From assembly GCA_015501585.1 (NCBI GenBank), contig JADNRY010000154.1:62001-126000 (forward strand): DNA of 64,000 nucleotides, given 5' to 3'. The translations under genes and the position numbers were made by a program. The DNA is from Rhodocollybia butyracea. Lineage: Eukaryota; Basidiomycota; Agaricomycetes; Agaricales; Omphalotaceae. Below, piece by piece: positions 26,250 to 37,239 of the stretch. A model generated the notes under the pieces. The model was not told the origin of the DNA and did not search any database. It saw only the letters and a program-made list of their open reading frames with translations. The first letter of the stretch is position 1. Every line of letters begins with the position of its first letter.

Positions 26250-28074
26250 ATGCCCTCTTCTCAGCTCGCTACGTTCAAAATCCCAGCCATCGACTGTAAT
26301 GAGCTTGGAACGGTCAGTAAATACTATCCTGTGTTGTGTCTGCCGTTCTGGTATCTTTCTCATCACAATCTATCATCGATGGAAACTACACTGCCAGATT
26401 CTGCTGAGCGCAATGGAAGAGTAGCTTCCTTTCGAGGTGCATTGTTACATGTATCGTCCATGGAACTTATCCGGTATGTTTCTCTAGTTTTATTGCGTCT
26501 TGTAAGTTATTCAATATAATTTGTTCACAACAGGAAAGTTCGCCAAACAGCCATCCCTCACGACCATGCGAAACATATCTGCGCGTACCACAAAGCTGGT
26601 CCTGCCACCTAACGGCGTACTCGCCGCCAAAGGAGAATAAGAGAACATGCCCTGGAATGATCGGCGATCTTTTTGAAAGCGTCGGGTTTGGCTAGTGGAA
26701 AGTATTCGAGTCGGTACCAGCTCATACCTGCAACCACTCTGGGACAAGGAAAGAATGGCTAGTAGGATGAAGTTGATGCTGTTGCGTCCTGAGGTGCGTT
26801 TTTTCTGCTTTACAATATCATCAAAAGGCTGATATAGATTGTTAGATACTACAGTTGACCGACTTTTGAGATTCGGGGTGAAATATGTGGAGGAACTGCA
26901 TGCTCAGCAGCCGGCAAAGAACTCTGTGGGTGCATGGAAGTGTGTTAATTAATGGTTTTCCGCTCGGAATTGTATTTATTGACGCTTACCCTGTTCAGCC
27001 GCATCGAATGCCTTCGGTTGCAGCCTTCGTGTTTGCCGTCACCCCTTTCAACTTAACCGTGACCGGAGGAAATCTATACGCGACGCTTGCGCTCGTGGGC
27101 AACATTATTGTCTCAAAGCCTTCCCTTGCCGCAACCTACTTGAACTACATCGTGCACTAAATCTTCACCGAGGCCGGTGTACCCTCGAGCGTCATCCAGT
27201 TTGTACCTGGCTCCTCCAGAGGTCGTCGCACAGGCCATCGGCACAAGAGTTTTGCTGCATTCCATTTCTTACGAAGCTGTGGAAGGACATTGCTACGAAT
27301 ACAGACAAGTATAAGGGGTACCCGAGGATTATCGGAGAGACTGGAGGAAAGAATTTCCATATCGTGCATAAATCTGCTGAGTTTCGGAATGCGGTGATAC
27401 AAGCTGTTCGTGGGGCTTTCGAGTACCAAGGCGAGTGGTCTATTATTAAATTATCTGCGTACCTTCCACTAACATACTCATCAGGCCAGAAATGCTCCGC
27501 TTTATGGCAGCTCCTCGTCAGTTTGGACTGGCAGCTTCATTTTTCATGGGTCCCATCATGTAATATTGATTATTCACGTATGCGCTCACGGGAATAGTAA
27601 TCTTTTATGATCACGTCTTACATCCAGAAAGCCAAAAAGTCGGGAGCTGAGATCCTCATTGGAGACATAGTGTGTCTGACACTACTACCCAGTTCCATCC
27701 GTTTATCCGTTTAAATTACGTGACTGGGTGACGACTCTAAAGGTTACTTTGTTCAGCCAACGCAATGTATGTTTCGTCGCATTATTCTTATCCTCCATCT
27801 ACCTCAGTCCGAATCCTTTTGTCCCCCGATACCAGCCCCGCCTCTGAGCGCAAAGCCCCCATCACACGACAAATGGCCTCCGCAACGCTGCAGGCAATGT
27901 TTATTACAACGAAAAATGCACTGGCGCTGTTGAGCCGTTCGGTGGAGCGCGCGCGCGCGGGACGAAATGGCAAGGCGGGAAGTATAAGTATTTTGTATTT
28001 GTTAGTGCCGGGAGTATCAAGCAGAGCTTTGTTGGTGTGGAAGATTGGTATAGGAAGACTTTCTGAAATAATGA
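26250..28074 (+). pseudogene. P5C dehydrogenase (ALDH4 family) relic, unit 3
   Basis: It starts at an ATG followed by MPSSQLATFKIPAID. Then come AVRW-type exon 2 remnants, WRNCMLSSRQRTLW (a frame-shifted VEELYAQQPAKNS), VAAFVFAVTPFNLTVTGGNL (near 27020-27075), ATYLNYIVH with a TAA replacing the next Gln (27158), and GYPRIIGETGGKNFHIVHKSAEFRNAVIQAV (27318-27412). GQKCSAL with the active-site Cys (about 27485-27505) is kept. The coenzyme-binding and C-terminal exons are partly deleted (27545-27600 and 27745-27775 are short). [17 protein letters not shown] survives at about 27930-27985 without the preceding TGAVVG. It is non-functional. Confidence 0.85.
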
Positions 28075-29096
28075 TAAAATGTAGTTGTAGGCAGTCAAAA
28101 GTGTAGACATGTGGCTTAGCGGCGTGATATAGCACTCTATCGTGAACGGGAGTTGACAGTCGAAGCTAATACAGAATAATCTGGATAAGCAGTTACGATA
28201 CATCCTCCAGTGATGCATCACTGTTTTGATTAATAATTCCATGGTAATAGGCGTAGAAGTTAGCACTGCATGCAAATCACATAAATTTTGTTGAAATAGT
28301 AAAATTATGTTAAACTTGTATGAAATTCATGCAATTTTAACATAATCTTACTATTGCACAAAGTTAAATAATTTTACATTCCAAAAAAGTTATGCTGATT
28401 TGCAGCAGTGTAGGGCAGAGGCCTCAGTTCACATCTGTTCAAGCACACCTCGTTCTCACCGCTTGTTTTATGTTACGGTGATCTCGTCACTCTAGCCTTC
28501 ATACAGCTCTAGACCAAAAATCAAAGCTAGATGCTAGATGCAAGGCTAGATGGACAAGGGTGGACAGAAAGCCGCAGGACTCAATCCGGCGTGGAAGTAA
28601 ACGCGGCGGTGAGCATGAGTCTTCCCATTGCCAACGCTGGATCTTCGGCTAAAGAATTTCGGCAACAGTGTCAGTGTGTAGCCAGTCATGTAGTAAGTAA
28701 TTTGTATCCGATACTCGGCCAGTTCTATAGTACTAACGATAAGATGAAAACTTTCCATGAATGTTGCACGTTCTCTGCTTTGGGAACAGTAGGGTTTTTA
28801 ACTTGAACCTGTTTTAATTTGTTAAGCGGGTCTAGGTTTGGTGTAGGAAGGAAAAAAGAGTAGTATCCAGATTCCAAATAATCAAATTCGGTAAATGAAG
28901 GTACAAAAGGGTATGAAAACAGCGAACAAAAAACAGTGACCGCTACATGCACAAAACAGAGAAATAGATTTCCATAGATTTCCATAGATAGTAATGCAAC
29001 CCTAGGCAAGCGTTGGTGCTTAAATTTTGAAACGGTCCCGAGAAAGTAAGAAAATCCGAAACGCTCATATACATGAGCTTGAACCGCAAAATGATA
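28075..29096. repeat. Spacer between P5CDH and CHAT, unit 3
   Basis: No gene is seen. Normal-orientation spacer shared with units 2 and 4 (GCAGTCAAAAGTGTAG...). It contains the old LTR-like remnant, split by a private MITE at 28264-28410, and then sequence common to all units up to the CHAT stop. Confidence 0.6.
28264..28410. mobile_element. Palindromic MITE, CACTG termini, 3-bp TSD (TAG)
   Basis: The 147-bp element begins CACTGCATGCAAATCA and ends TGATTTGCAGCAGTG (upper case here for clarity), so the two ends are inverted copies. The AT-rich arms (TAAACTTGTATG...) are also largely complementary. TAG flanks both ends. The empty site is visible in unit 2 (AAGTTAGAGCAGAGG, 18780-18794). A second copy sits at 46513-46670. 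CACTG termini with a 3-bp TSD fit a non-autonomous CACTA/CMC-type element. Confidence 0.8.
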
Positions 29097-32000
29097 TCAC
29101 GCGCCAATATGGACAAAATTTACCCATCTCTCCAGGGTCACTCCCTTCCTTCTTCTCATCCTCTTGATTGCTTCAGACAATGCTCTCGCTTGTGCCCCGA
29201 CCTCATTGCATTGAGACCGATTCTCATCCGAGAAAAGATGTGAGTAAAAGTCCTTTACCATGTCCGGCCCGTCCATATCAGCCATCTCCCACATCGTTCC
29301 GACCACACTTTGAAAGCCACAGAACTGCATTGCAGCTGCAAGATGAATGACTTCATTATGAACACCTCCCTGGGACTGTTCCGCCGTGTGGCATGCCGAG
29401 AGAAATGCAAAATTGGCATTCGGCAAGTTGAGGCGGATTATGTCCAATAAGGTGAAGCGTGAACCCGCAGCCAGTGAGAAGTAAGAGCTAAAGGGCTCCT
29501 TGGGACAAGTGTACCGTGCGATGCAATATGGAGCCACTCATGGTCAACAAGGGCCTTTTCTAACGCTTCCTTAGTAGCTGCAGGTCCCTCCACAGATGTA
29601 GTAGGGATGTGCTTCTGATACTGTAAAACTTGATCAATCTCCTCCTTTGTCCTTGGGAGAGATTTATCATACTGTCCAGCCACTAGGAGATGGGGTAGTT
29701 GCAAACCTGATTTGGTTTTGAAGGCATCAATGAGAGCAGTAAGTGTAGGAGTGTATGATGATATGTACAAGTCAGGAAGGAATTCCTTTGCTCCAGGTGA
29801 AATGGGACCTGCTGCATGTAGAGGGAGCATGGATAAAATAGATGTGGGGCGCCAAAATATACGTGACATCTTGGGGATCTGAAGGTTTTGGAGTTTGGTG
29901 ACAACAGGGGATACTACAAGGTCCCATAAGTCCTTCAGAGTAGTGCGAAGGACATGATTGTACCGCTTTGGAGACCCTTTGATGAAAGACCTTGCTTCTG
30001 TGAGCTGCTCCACAAGAGTTTCTACCTGTTCATAAAGACTTTCTACCAACGAAATCAATACAGGCAAGTTTTGGTCCAATACAATGAGTACATCGGACCT
30101 ATACCTACTGCAATTAACCACAATAATAGGGCCGTGTTGCGCAGCAGATTTTATTTCATCAAAGGATTTTCTGCCCAAGAATGTCTCAAAGCCAGGAATT
30201 TTTTGTATCTTCTCAATAATTTCACCTTGAGCATGCAAGAGACGACGCTTCTCAGACAAGCTATGACCAAATGGATCCCTTTTGATCTCCATCTGGTGTT
30301 GAGAGCGGAGATCTGTACTATGGTCAACGGAATTTTGCATTGAGAGTATCTCAAGCCGATTGTTAATGTCCATCAACTCATGAACTAGTGATGGATCTAG
30401 TGCCTGAAGCCTGTCCATAGGTGTCCTCAAGCCCCGGAGTTCAGACCAGAGCAACCCTCGCCCTTGTTCTATGATCTCAACAGCTAGGGCCAACTGACCC
30501 AGTTGAATTGCCTGTGATGCCCCATCTGAGACAAATTCTGGAAGCTTAATGACAGCCAAGAGGTGCCGGTACTGCAAAGAAATGATAGGCATCATGGAGA
30601 GGGAATGGGAAATGAGGGAAAGCCCCGTGATATATGCATCCAGGTTGGATTGAGCAAGATCATGATGTGGCCTTGTAGACAATACCCAGTCCTTCACTGC
30701 GCCTAAACGGTGTGATACTTGAGAATTTTTATCCTCAGCAGCCTGTTTGGAAGCTGACACACACTCTGTTAGATCTTCCTGGTGGCCTGTCTGGTGAAAA
30801 CGATTTATGAGGCCGAAACTGAGGTTGGCGAGTGAAGAACCACGGAGTGGGTGGCCCATGGGATGAAGTTGAAGTGCATCTCGACTCAACTGAATAGACT
30901 CATCAACATCTTCAAGATGGCCTGTCTGCTGAAAGCGTATGCCGAGACTGTTACCAAGGGAGACAAGTGATGCATTGTGGAGCCAGTGGCCCAGGGGATG
31001 GGAGAGAAGTGCATCTTGACTTAACTGGATAGACTCCTCAAGATCTTCAAGGTGGCCTGTCTGCTGAAAATAAATGGTGAGGCTGACACTGAGGTTGTAG
31101 AATGCATTCCCATTCTCTGGGTGGCCCATGGGATAAGTGAGAAGCACATCACGGTTCAATTGGATAGACTCCTTGAGATCTTCAAGATGGCCTGTCTGCT
31201 GAAAGCGAACTCTGAGTCCCTCACTGAAGTTGCTGACTGAAGCCCCATGGAGTGGGTGGCCCACGGGATGGAGAGAAGTGCATCATGATACAACTGAATA
31301 GACTTATCAAGATCTTCAAGGTTGCCTGTCTGCTGAAAGCGAATGCTGAGGCTGGCACCAAGGCTGGCAAGTGAAGCACCATAGAGTGGGTCACCTATGG
31401 GCCGAAAAAGAATCGCATTATGATTCAATTGAATGGATTCATTGAGATCTTCAAAGTGGCCTGTCTGCTCGAAGCAAAGGATGAGGCCAGCACCAAGGCT
31501 GCCGAGGGAAGAACCATGGAGTGGGTGGCCCATTGGATGAGAAAGAAGCACATCACGATTTAATTGAATGGACTCATTGAGATCTTCTAGGTGGCCTGTC
31601 TTTTCAAAGCACAACCTGAGGCTGGAAATGAGGCCGCGGAGTGCACTCCCATGGTCTGAGTGGCCCATAGAATGGCAGAGAAGCACATCTCAATCCAATT
31701 GGATAGACTCCTTAAGATCTTCAAGATGGCCTGTTTGCTGAAAGCGAATTTTGAGTCCATCACTGAGGATACTGAGTGAAGAACCATGGAGCGTATGGCC
31801 CATGGGATGGGAGAGAAGTGCATCTCGACTCAACTGAATAGACTCCTCAAGGTCTTCAAGTTGACCTGCCTGCTGAAAGTACAAGCCGAGGATGGCACTG
31901 AGGCTGGAGAGTAAATGTCCATGGCGTGAGTGACCCATGGGATGGCAGAGGAGCGCTTCTCGACTCAATTGAATAGATTCCTTGATATCTTCAAGATGGC

Positions 32001-33196
32001 TTGTCTGCTGAAAGCGAATGCTGAGGCCCTCACTGAGGTTGATGAGTGTAGAACCATAGAGTGGGTGGCCCATGGGATGGCAGAGAAGTGCATCTCGACT
32101 TAACTGAATATACTCCTCAAGATCTTCAAGGTTGCCTGTCTGCTGAAGCGAATGCTGAGGCAGACACCAAGGCAGTTAAGTGAAGAACCATGGAGCGGAT
32201 GGTCCATGGGATGGGAGAGAAGTGCATCTCGACTTAACTGAATAGACTCCTCCAGATCTTCAATGTGGCCTGTCTGTTGAAAGCACAAGCTAAGGTTGGA
32301 ACTGAGGCTGCAGAGTAAATGTCCATGATGTGGGTGGCCCATGGGATGGCAGAGGAGCGCATCTCGACTCAATTGAATAGACTCTTTGATATCTTCAAGA
32401 TGGCTTGTCTGCTGAAAGCGAATGCTGAGGCCCTCACTGAGGTTGATGAGTGAAGAACCATGGAGTGGGTGGCCCATGGGATGGGAGAGAAGCGCACCAC
32501 GTTTTAATTCAATAGACTTATCAAGATCTTCAAGGTGGGCTGTCTGCTGAAAGTAAATGCCAAGGCTGGCACCAAGGCTGGCAAGTAAATAACCATGGTC
32601 CGGATCGCCCATGGGATGGGAGAGAAGCGCATCACGATTCAATTCAATAGACTCCTTGAGATCTTCAAGGCGCCCTGTCTGCTGAAAGCGAACGCCGAGG
32701 CTATCACCAAGGCAGGCAATTGAAGAACTATGGAGAGGGTGACCTATGGGCTGCAAGAGAAGGGCATCACGATTCAATTGAATGGACTCCTCAAGATCTT
32801 CAAGGCGGCCCATCTGCTGAAAGCGAACGCTGAGGCTGGCATGAAGGCTGACAAGTGAAGCACCATAGACCGGGTGGCCCACAGGCTGCAAGAGAAGTAC
32901 ATCTCGATTCAATTGAATCGACTCCTCGAGATCTTCGAGGTGGCCTGTCTGGTTATAGCGATAGCTGAGGCCCACCCTGAGGTTGTAGAGCGAATTGCAA
33001 CGGTATGGATGCCCCACTGGCCGGAGGAGAAGCGCTTCTCGATTCATCTGAACACTGTGGTTGAGATCTTCGAGGTGGCCGGTCTGCTCAAAGCGCTTCA
33101 GGGAGCCCACACCAAGCTTGTGGAGTAAAGAAGCCTGGTCAAGACGACACAGTTGAAGAAGCGCAACCCCCCACGTATGATCCCGTCCTTCGTTGC
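29097..33196 (-). pseudogene. TPR-CHAT protein pseudogene, unit 3
   Basis: The main exon runs from the acceptor (TTAACAG|GCAACG, 33196 downward) to the stop after FVHIGA. It is the longest copy, with about 20 repeats of 45 residues, many of a variant form (ALLSHPMGHPLHGSSL.. in place of the D/R form). A 608-codon stretch (29438-31264) covers several repeats, the linker and most of the CHAT domain. Lesions are a 1-nt loss near 33168, a 1-nt loss near 32143, a nonsense codon (expected Arg CGA read as TGA) near 31690, a 1-nt loss near 31268, and a 1-nt loss near 29505 between the CHAT His (LHIASHG) and Cys (LSACHTA). Confidence 0.85.
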
Positions 33197-35400
33197 CTGT
33201 TAATTTCCATTGATCTTTTGTAGTCACTAGACAACCAATATCATTTAAGTACTCACTTTCAGACTCCCAGAGAAATAGTCCATTTTTGTCCTTCTTTGGC
33301 TAATACAATCCCGTAAGACTATTTCATACGCTTGCACAGAAAAAGAAGAAACTAACATATTCTCCGTTAGGTCTAGTATCAAAATTGCACGATGCGGGAT
33401 GCGGGATGGTTTTTATCTATAGAGGACAACACAATCAGGAGCGACCCACTGAAGAAGGTAATGTGCTGGAGGCTTACTGTTGTATCCGTGACACAGGTTG
33501 ACCTGAACCTTGGTAGTGGGCGAATTCAGGCCATTTATACACTTGGTTTGAGGGAGAGTATGCCGCACTAGCTGCTACTTGCCTGCTACTATTACCCTTT
33601 GCCCAGTCTGAATTGGACCTGTGATACTCGTAGATATATCGACAATGACAGACAGACTGGCACATGCATCATGTTTTTCCGTACGGTTCCCGACTCTCTT
33701 TTCATAAAGCAACCTAAACGTCTCAGAGATTTATTGATCTCATTCAGTACGCCTCTTCAAAGTTCGCAAATTACCACTTTCTTATCGAGCTCGATACTGG
33801 GCTAGCTCAATGTGCTTATCCAGTAAAATCGGACTTTCATTGATATCGATCGACGTGATACACCTATGGAAATGATGCGTGGTTAGAGGATCACACGGAT
33901 AGAAGAATCAATAAGATCGATTGCGCAGACAGGTAAACTCGAGACGGCGAAGAATATTTACCGTCCTCAATTGATCGAAAGCACGGCACTTTGGAGGTCT
34001 AGATGAGCGCAATGGGATTTCAGGGAAAAGTGTGTGGCCGGAATATGTTCAATCCCGTCTCGATCACCATCTCAGACGCTTCCTTTGAGAATTCCGGGTT
34101 TCCTCGAAGTAAGGCTCTCGTAGTGTGGCGTCAGGGCTCCGCATACACGGATTGATGATGTGACAGTTCCCTGAGAGTATCTTGACAAAGGCGCCAAGGA
34201 GGACACATGAGGTTGAGGTTTATGAATGTGAAGTGCACCGTCAAGGATCTATCTTGGATATCGGAAGATCATCCAGACAATTATAACGTACCTTGAATGT
34301 ATCTGGTCTCTCTATCTTTCCTACCTTTCGTATCCTTCAGAACCACTCAAGATCTATGATTGCTCTTCCGGATGTTATGATTTTGAAAGCGACGTTGCAC
34401 ACACGAACAATTACCGCGATTGATTTCGTCGATAAGGCCATTGAACTGCAGCTAAGCCTGCAGGCCCAGGGACCAAGAGAAGAGGTCGACACTCAGAATC
34501 CGTTGGATTAATTCATACTCGACTCGTGAAATTGAAAAAAAGCATTTTGAAATATACCCCAGGCTGGTCGGTACACGATGATGCATGATTATCTAGGGAG
34601 AAGCTTGAGGCCTTGAGGTGCGGTGAAGTGTGCGAGCAAATCACTAAGCAAAAGGTAAGGTATTCTGGGATAAAGAAGATATGTCAGAAAAGGACATACA
34701 TTGATATCAAGCATCGCTCACCTTTTCTACCAGGATCGCAACGCCTCCCCGCCTGTGTTAACGTTATCGCCCATTTCTGTTCAGGTCCTGAATATTGAAT
34801 ACGCCAGTAGCTACTATGGGCAAAGATGTCGAGCGCATTGAGCGAAACGAAGTGTAACTGGGCCTAGCTTTAGAAGATCAGCGTACAGGAAATGAAACAA
34901 CATACAAAGTGATTTCAGATTATAGTCCTACCGACCCTCGAGCTCAGCGGCACCACGATCACAGGTCGATATCATGCAACAACTATCACTTGAGTACTTG
35001 AGCTTGAGTACTTGAGTACTTGAGTCTTGAGCGCAGAAAGAAGTCGGAAGCAGGTTGTACCAATGAGACGATGGATGCAATTACTCGGGCCGCAATCGAA
35101 ACCAGAAGCGCCTTACAAAACAAGCGCTCTGTCCTAACTCTGTTCTACAACTGCCTCAAAGATACGTCGATCTCCCCGATACATCTGGATTACAATGAGG
35201 AAAACCGCTTTGGGATACCAAGTTTTACTAGAAAAGTAGGCTTTTCACCGTTTCTGCTTTCTTCGTCCGTTTCCATTTATAATTTTTCAACTTTTGTCTT
35301 TCATATCTCCAGACTCCAGCGAGCGCACAAAGGACTCGAAGCAATCAAAGGAGAAGGATAGGAAGAGGAGGTACTCTGATAATGTGGACTTGATAGATAG
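33197..35400 (-). repeat. Array spacer, unit 4 (unrecognised minus-strand gene remnants)
   Basis: Diverged copy of the inter-unit spacer with the upstream exon region of the unit 3 CHAT gene (donor GTGAGTAC near 33255). Minus-strand remnants match those in other units. A small CTTGAGTA tandem repeat is at 34988-35033. The 5' exon of P5CDH that should follow is missing here. No intact gene is visible. Confidence 0.45.
34988..35033. repeat. Short tandem repeat (CTTGAGTA)
   Basis: Five to six imperfect copies of an 8-bp CTTGAGTA motif expand a CACTTGAG site that is single-copy in other units. It is slippage-type repeat growth with no further feature. Confidence 0.8.
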
Positions 35401-35409
35401 GTATAATGC

Positions 35410-36432
35410 CGATGCTCTTGAAGTGCTTTGTGCCGCCCGGTATGTTTCAAGATATTCTAGTTCTATGGTTATCGCGTCTTATACTTCGACTATCTGATAG
35501 GTCAGGGCGAGAAAACTCGCTAAACAGCCATCTAGCCATCCCTCACGCGCACGACTACGCGAAATATCTCTGTACACGTACCACGAAGCTCATCCCGTCA
35601 TTGTCACTCGCAGCCAAAGCAGAAGGAGAACATTCCTTCGAACGTTCGTGCGGCGATCTTCTTGAAAGCGTCCGATTTGGTTAATGGAATGTATTGGTCC
35701 GACTACAAGTTCACGTTCATGGCTGCGACTATTCTGGGCAAGGAAAGAATACGTGGCAGGCTGAAGTTCTGCTGCTGAGGTGCTGAGGTGCGTGTATCTG
35801 ACATTATGATATCACCAAAAGGCTGATATAGACCCCACAGTTGACCAATTTCTTGAGATTTTCGGTTGAAACATGTGGAGGAACTGTATTCTGAGCAGCC
35901 ATCGAAGAACTCTACGGCGTGGAAGTGTGTTACTCGACGGTTTCCCGTTCGGAATTGTAGTTTTGACGCCTGCCTTTTCAGCCGTATCGAATTCCGTCCT
36001 CTTGAGGGTTTCGTGTTTGCCGTTACGCCTTTCAATTTCACTGCGATCGGAGGAAATCTATGCACGACGCCTGCGCTTGTGGGCAACAATATCGTTTGGA
36101 AACCTTCCCCTGCTGCAACCTACTCTAACTACATCATACACCAAATCTTCATCGAGGCCGGCATGCCTCCAGGCGTCATCCAATCCGTACCTGGCCCTCC
36201 GGAAGTCGTCTCACAGGCCGTCGGGCACAAGAGTTACGCCGCGCTCCAGTTCACCGGAAGCACGTTCATCTTTTCAAGAAGCTGTGGAAAGACATTGCGG
36301 CGAATATGGACAAGTATAAGGGGTACCTATGGATTGTTGGGGAGACTGGAGGGAAGAACTTCCATATCGTGCATAAATCTGCTGAGGTTCGGAATGCGGT
36401 GGTACAGGTTGTTTGCGGGGCTTTTGATAAAA
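35410..36432 (+). pseudogene. P5C dehydrogenase (ALDH4 family) relic, unit 4, C-terminal half deleted
   Basis: The first coding exon is absent. Similarity starts at LEVLCAA (FEVPCVV in the intact family) near 35416. Exon 2 (35505-35790) and exon 3 follow. The 201-codon stretch 35866-36471 reads VEELYSEQPSKNSTAWK and FRPLEGFVFAVTPFNFTAIGG, then YSNYIIHQIF and HKSYAALQFTGSTF. It is the best-preserved middle section in the array. The sequence then continues ETGGKNFHIVHKSAEVRNAVVQVV and jumps, at about 36427, straight into the 3' flank (GATAAAATGTAG..., compare 28072). The active-site Cys exon and the C-terminus are therefore deleted. Confidence 0.88.
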
Positions 36433-37239
36433 TGTAGTTTGGGCAGTCAAAAGCATAGATATGTGGCTTAGCGGCGTAACTCTATGATGAACGCAAGTTG
36501 ATGATCGAAGTGAATACTCCGAATAAGTTACAACAAGGCTCTGTGTCGTACGATGGATTGAGTAGTGAGTCTTACACGGGCAATAAAGGAGAAGGATGAG
36601 AGACTCTGCTATTATCATGATCATTACCGTTACTGTCTTCAGTATTAAATATTATATACTTATAGTAGCAACAGGCTGCTCTAGATTGGTATATAAGTTG
36701 GAGCAGAACTGTCGAAGAATGGACAGAAAGTCGGCGTGGCAGTAAGTCAACCCGCCAATGGCTTTCCCGCTGAAAATAAGTAGAGTGATAGCGTCGGCGC
36801 GAAGTCATTCACACAATATGGACCAGATACTCGCCAGTTCTACTACCCACAATGAGATCAAAACTTACCGTGAACTCTGTTGCACTGCGCATATACTCTG
36901 CTTTGAGGAGGGGGGGGGTTTCTAATCTGCCTTGTCGGTCATATTTTCGCAATGCAAAAGGATCTAGACTGGAGAAGAAGCAGAAAAAGAGACTAGTATC
37001 CAAATAATCACATTGGGGCACCGTGCACGAGAAGGCACAAAAGAACAGCGAACACTACATGTACAAAACAGAGAACTAGATTTACATAGATAGTAACGCA
37101 GCCCTAGGCAAGCGTTGGTACTTGAAGTGTGAAACAGTCCCAGAAACTAAAAAAAAAAACAAAACGCTGATATACATGAGCTGAGAAATCCTAGTGAAAG
37201 GGACAAAAACAACTCACCTTGTTGAAGTGCAAAACAATA
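36433..37239. repeat. Spacer between P5CDH and CHAT, unit 4
   Basis: No gene is seen. Shared spacer in the same orientation as units 2 and 3, with a shortened LTR-like remnant near 36655-36710 and a G10 run at 36909-36918. It ends at the CHAT stop codon. Confidence 0.55.
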
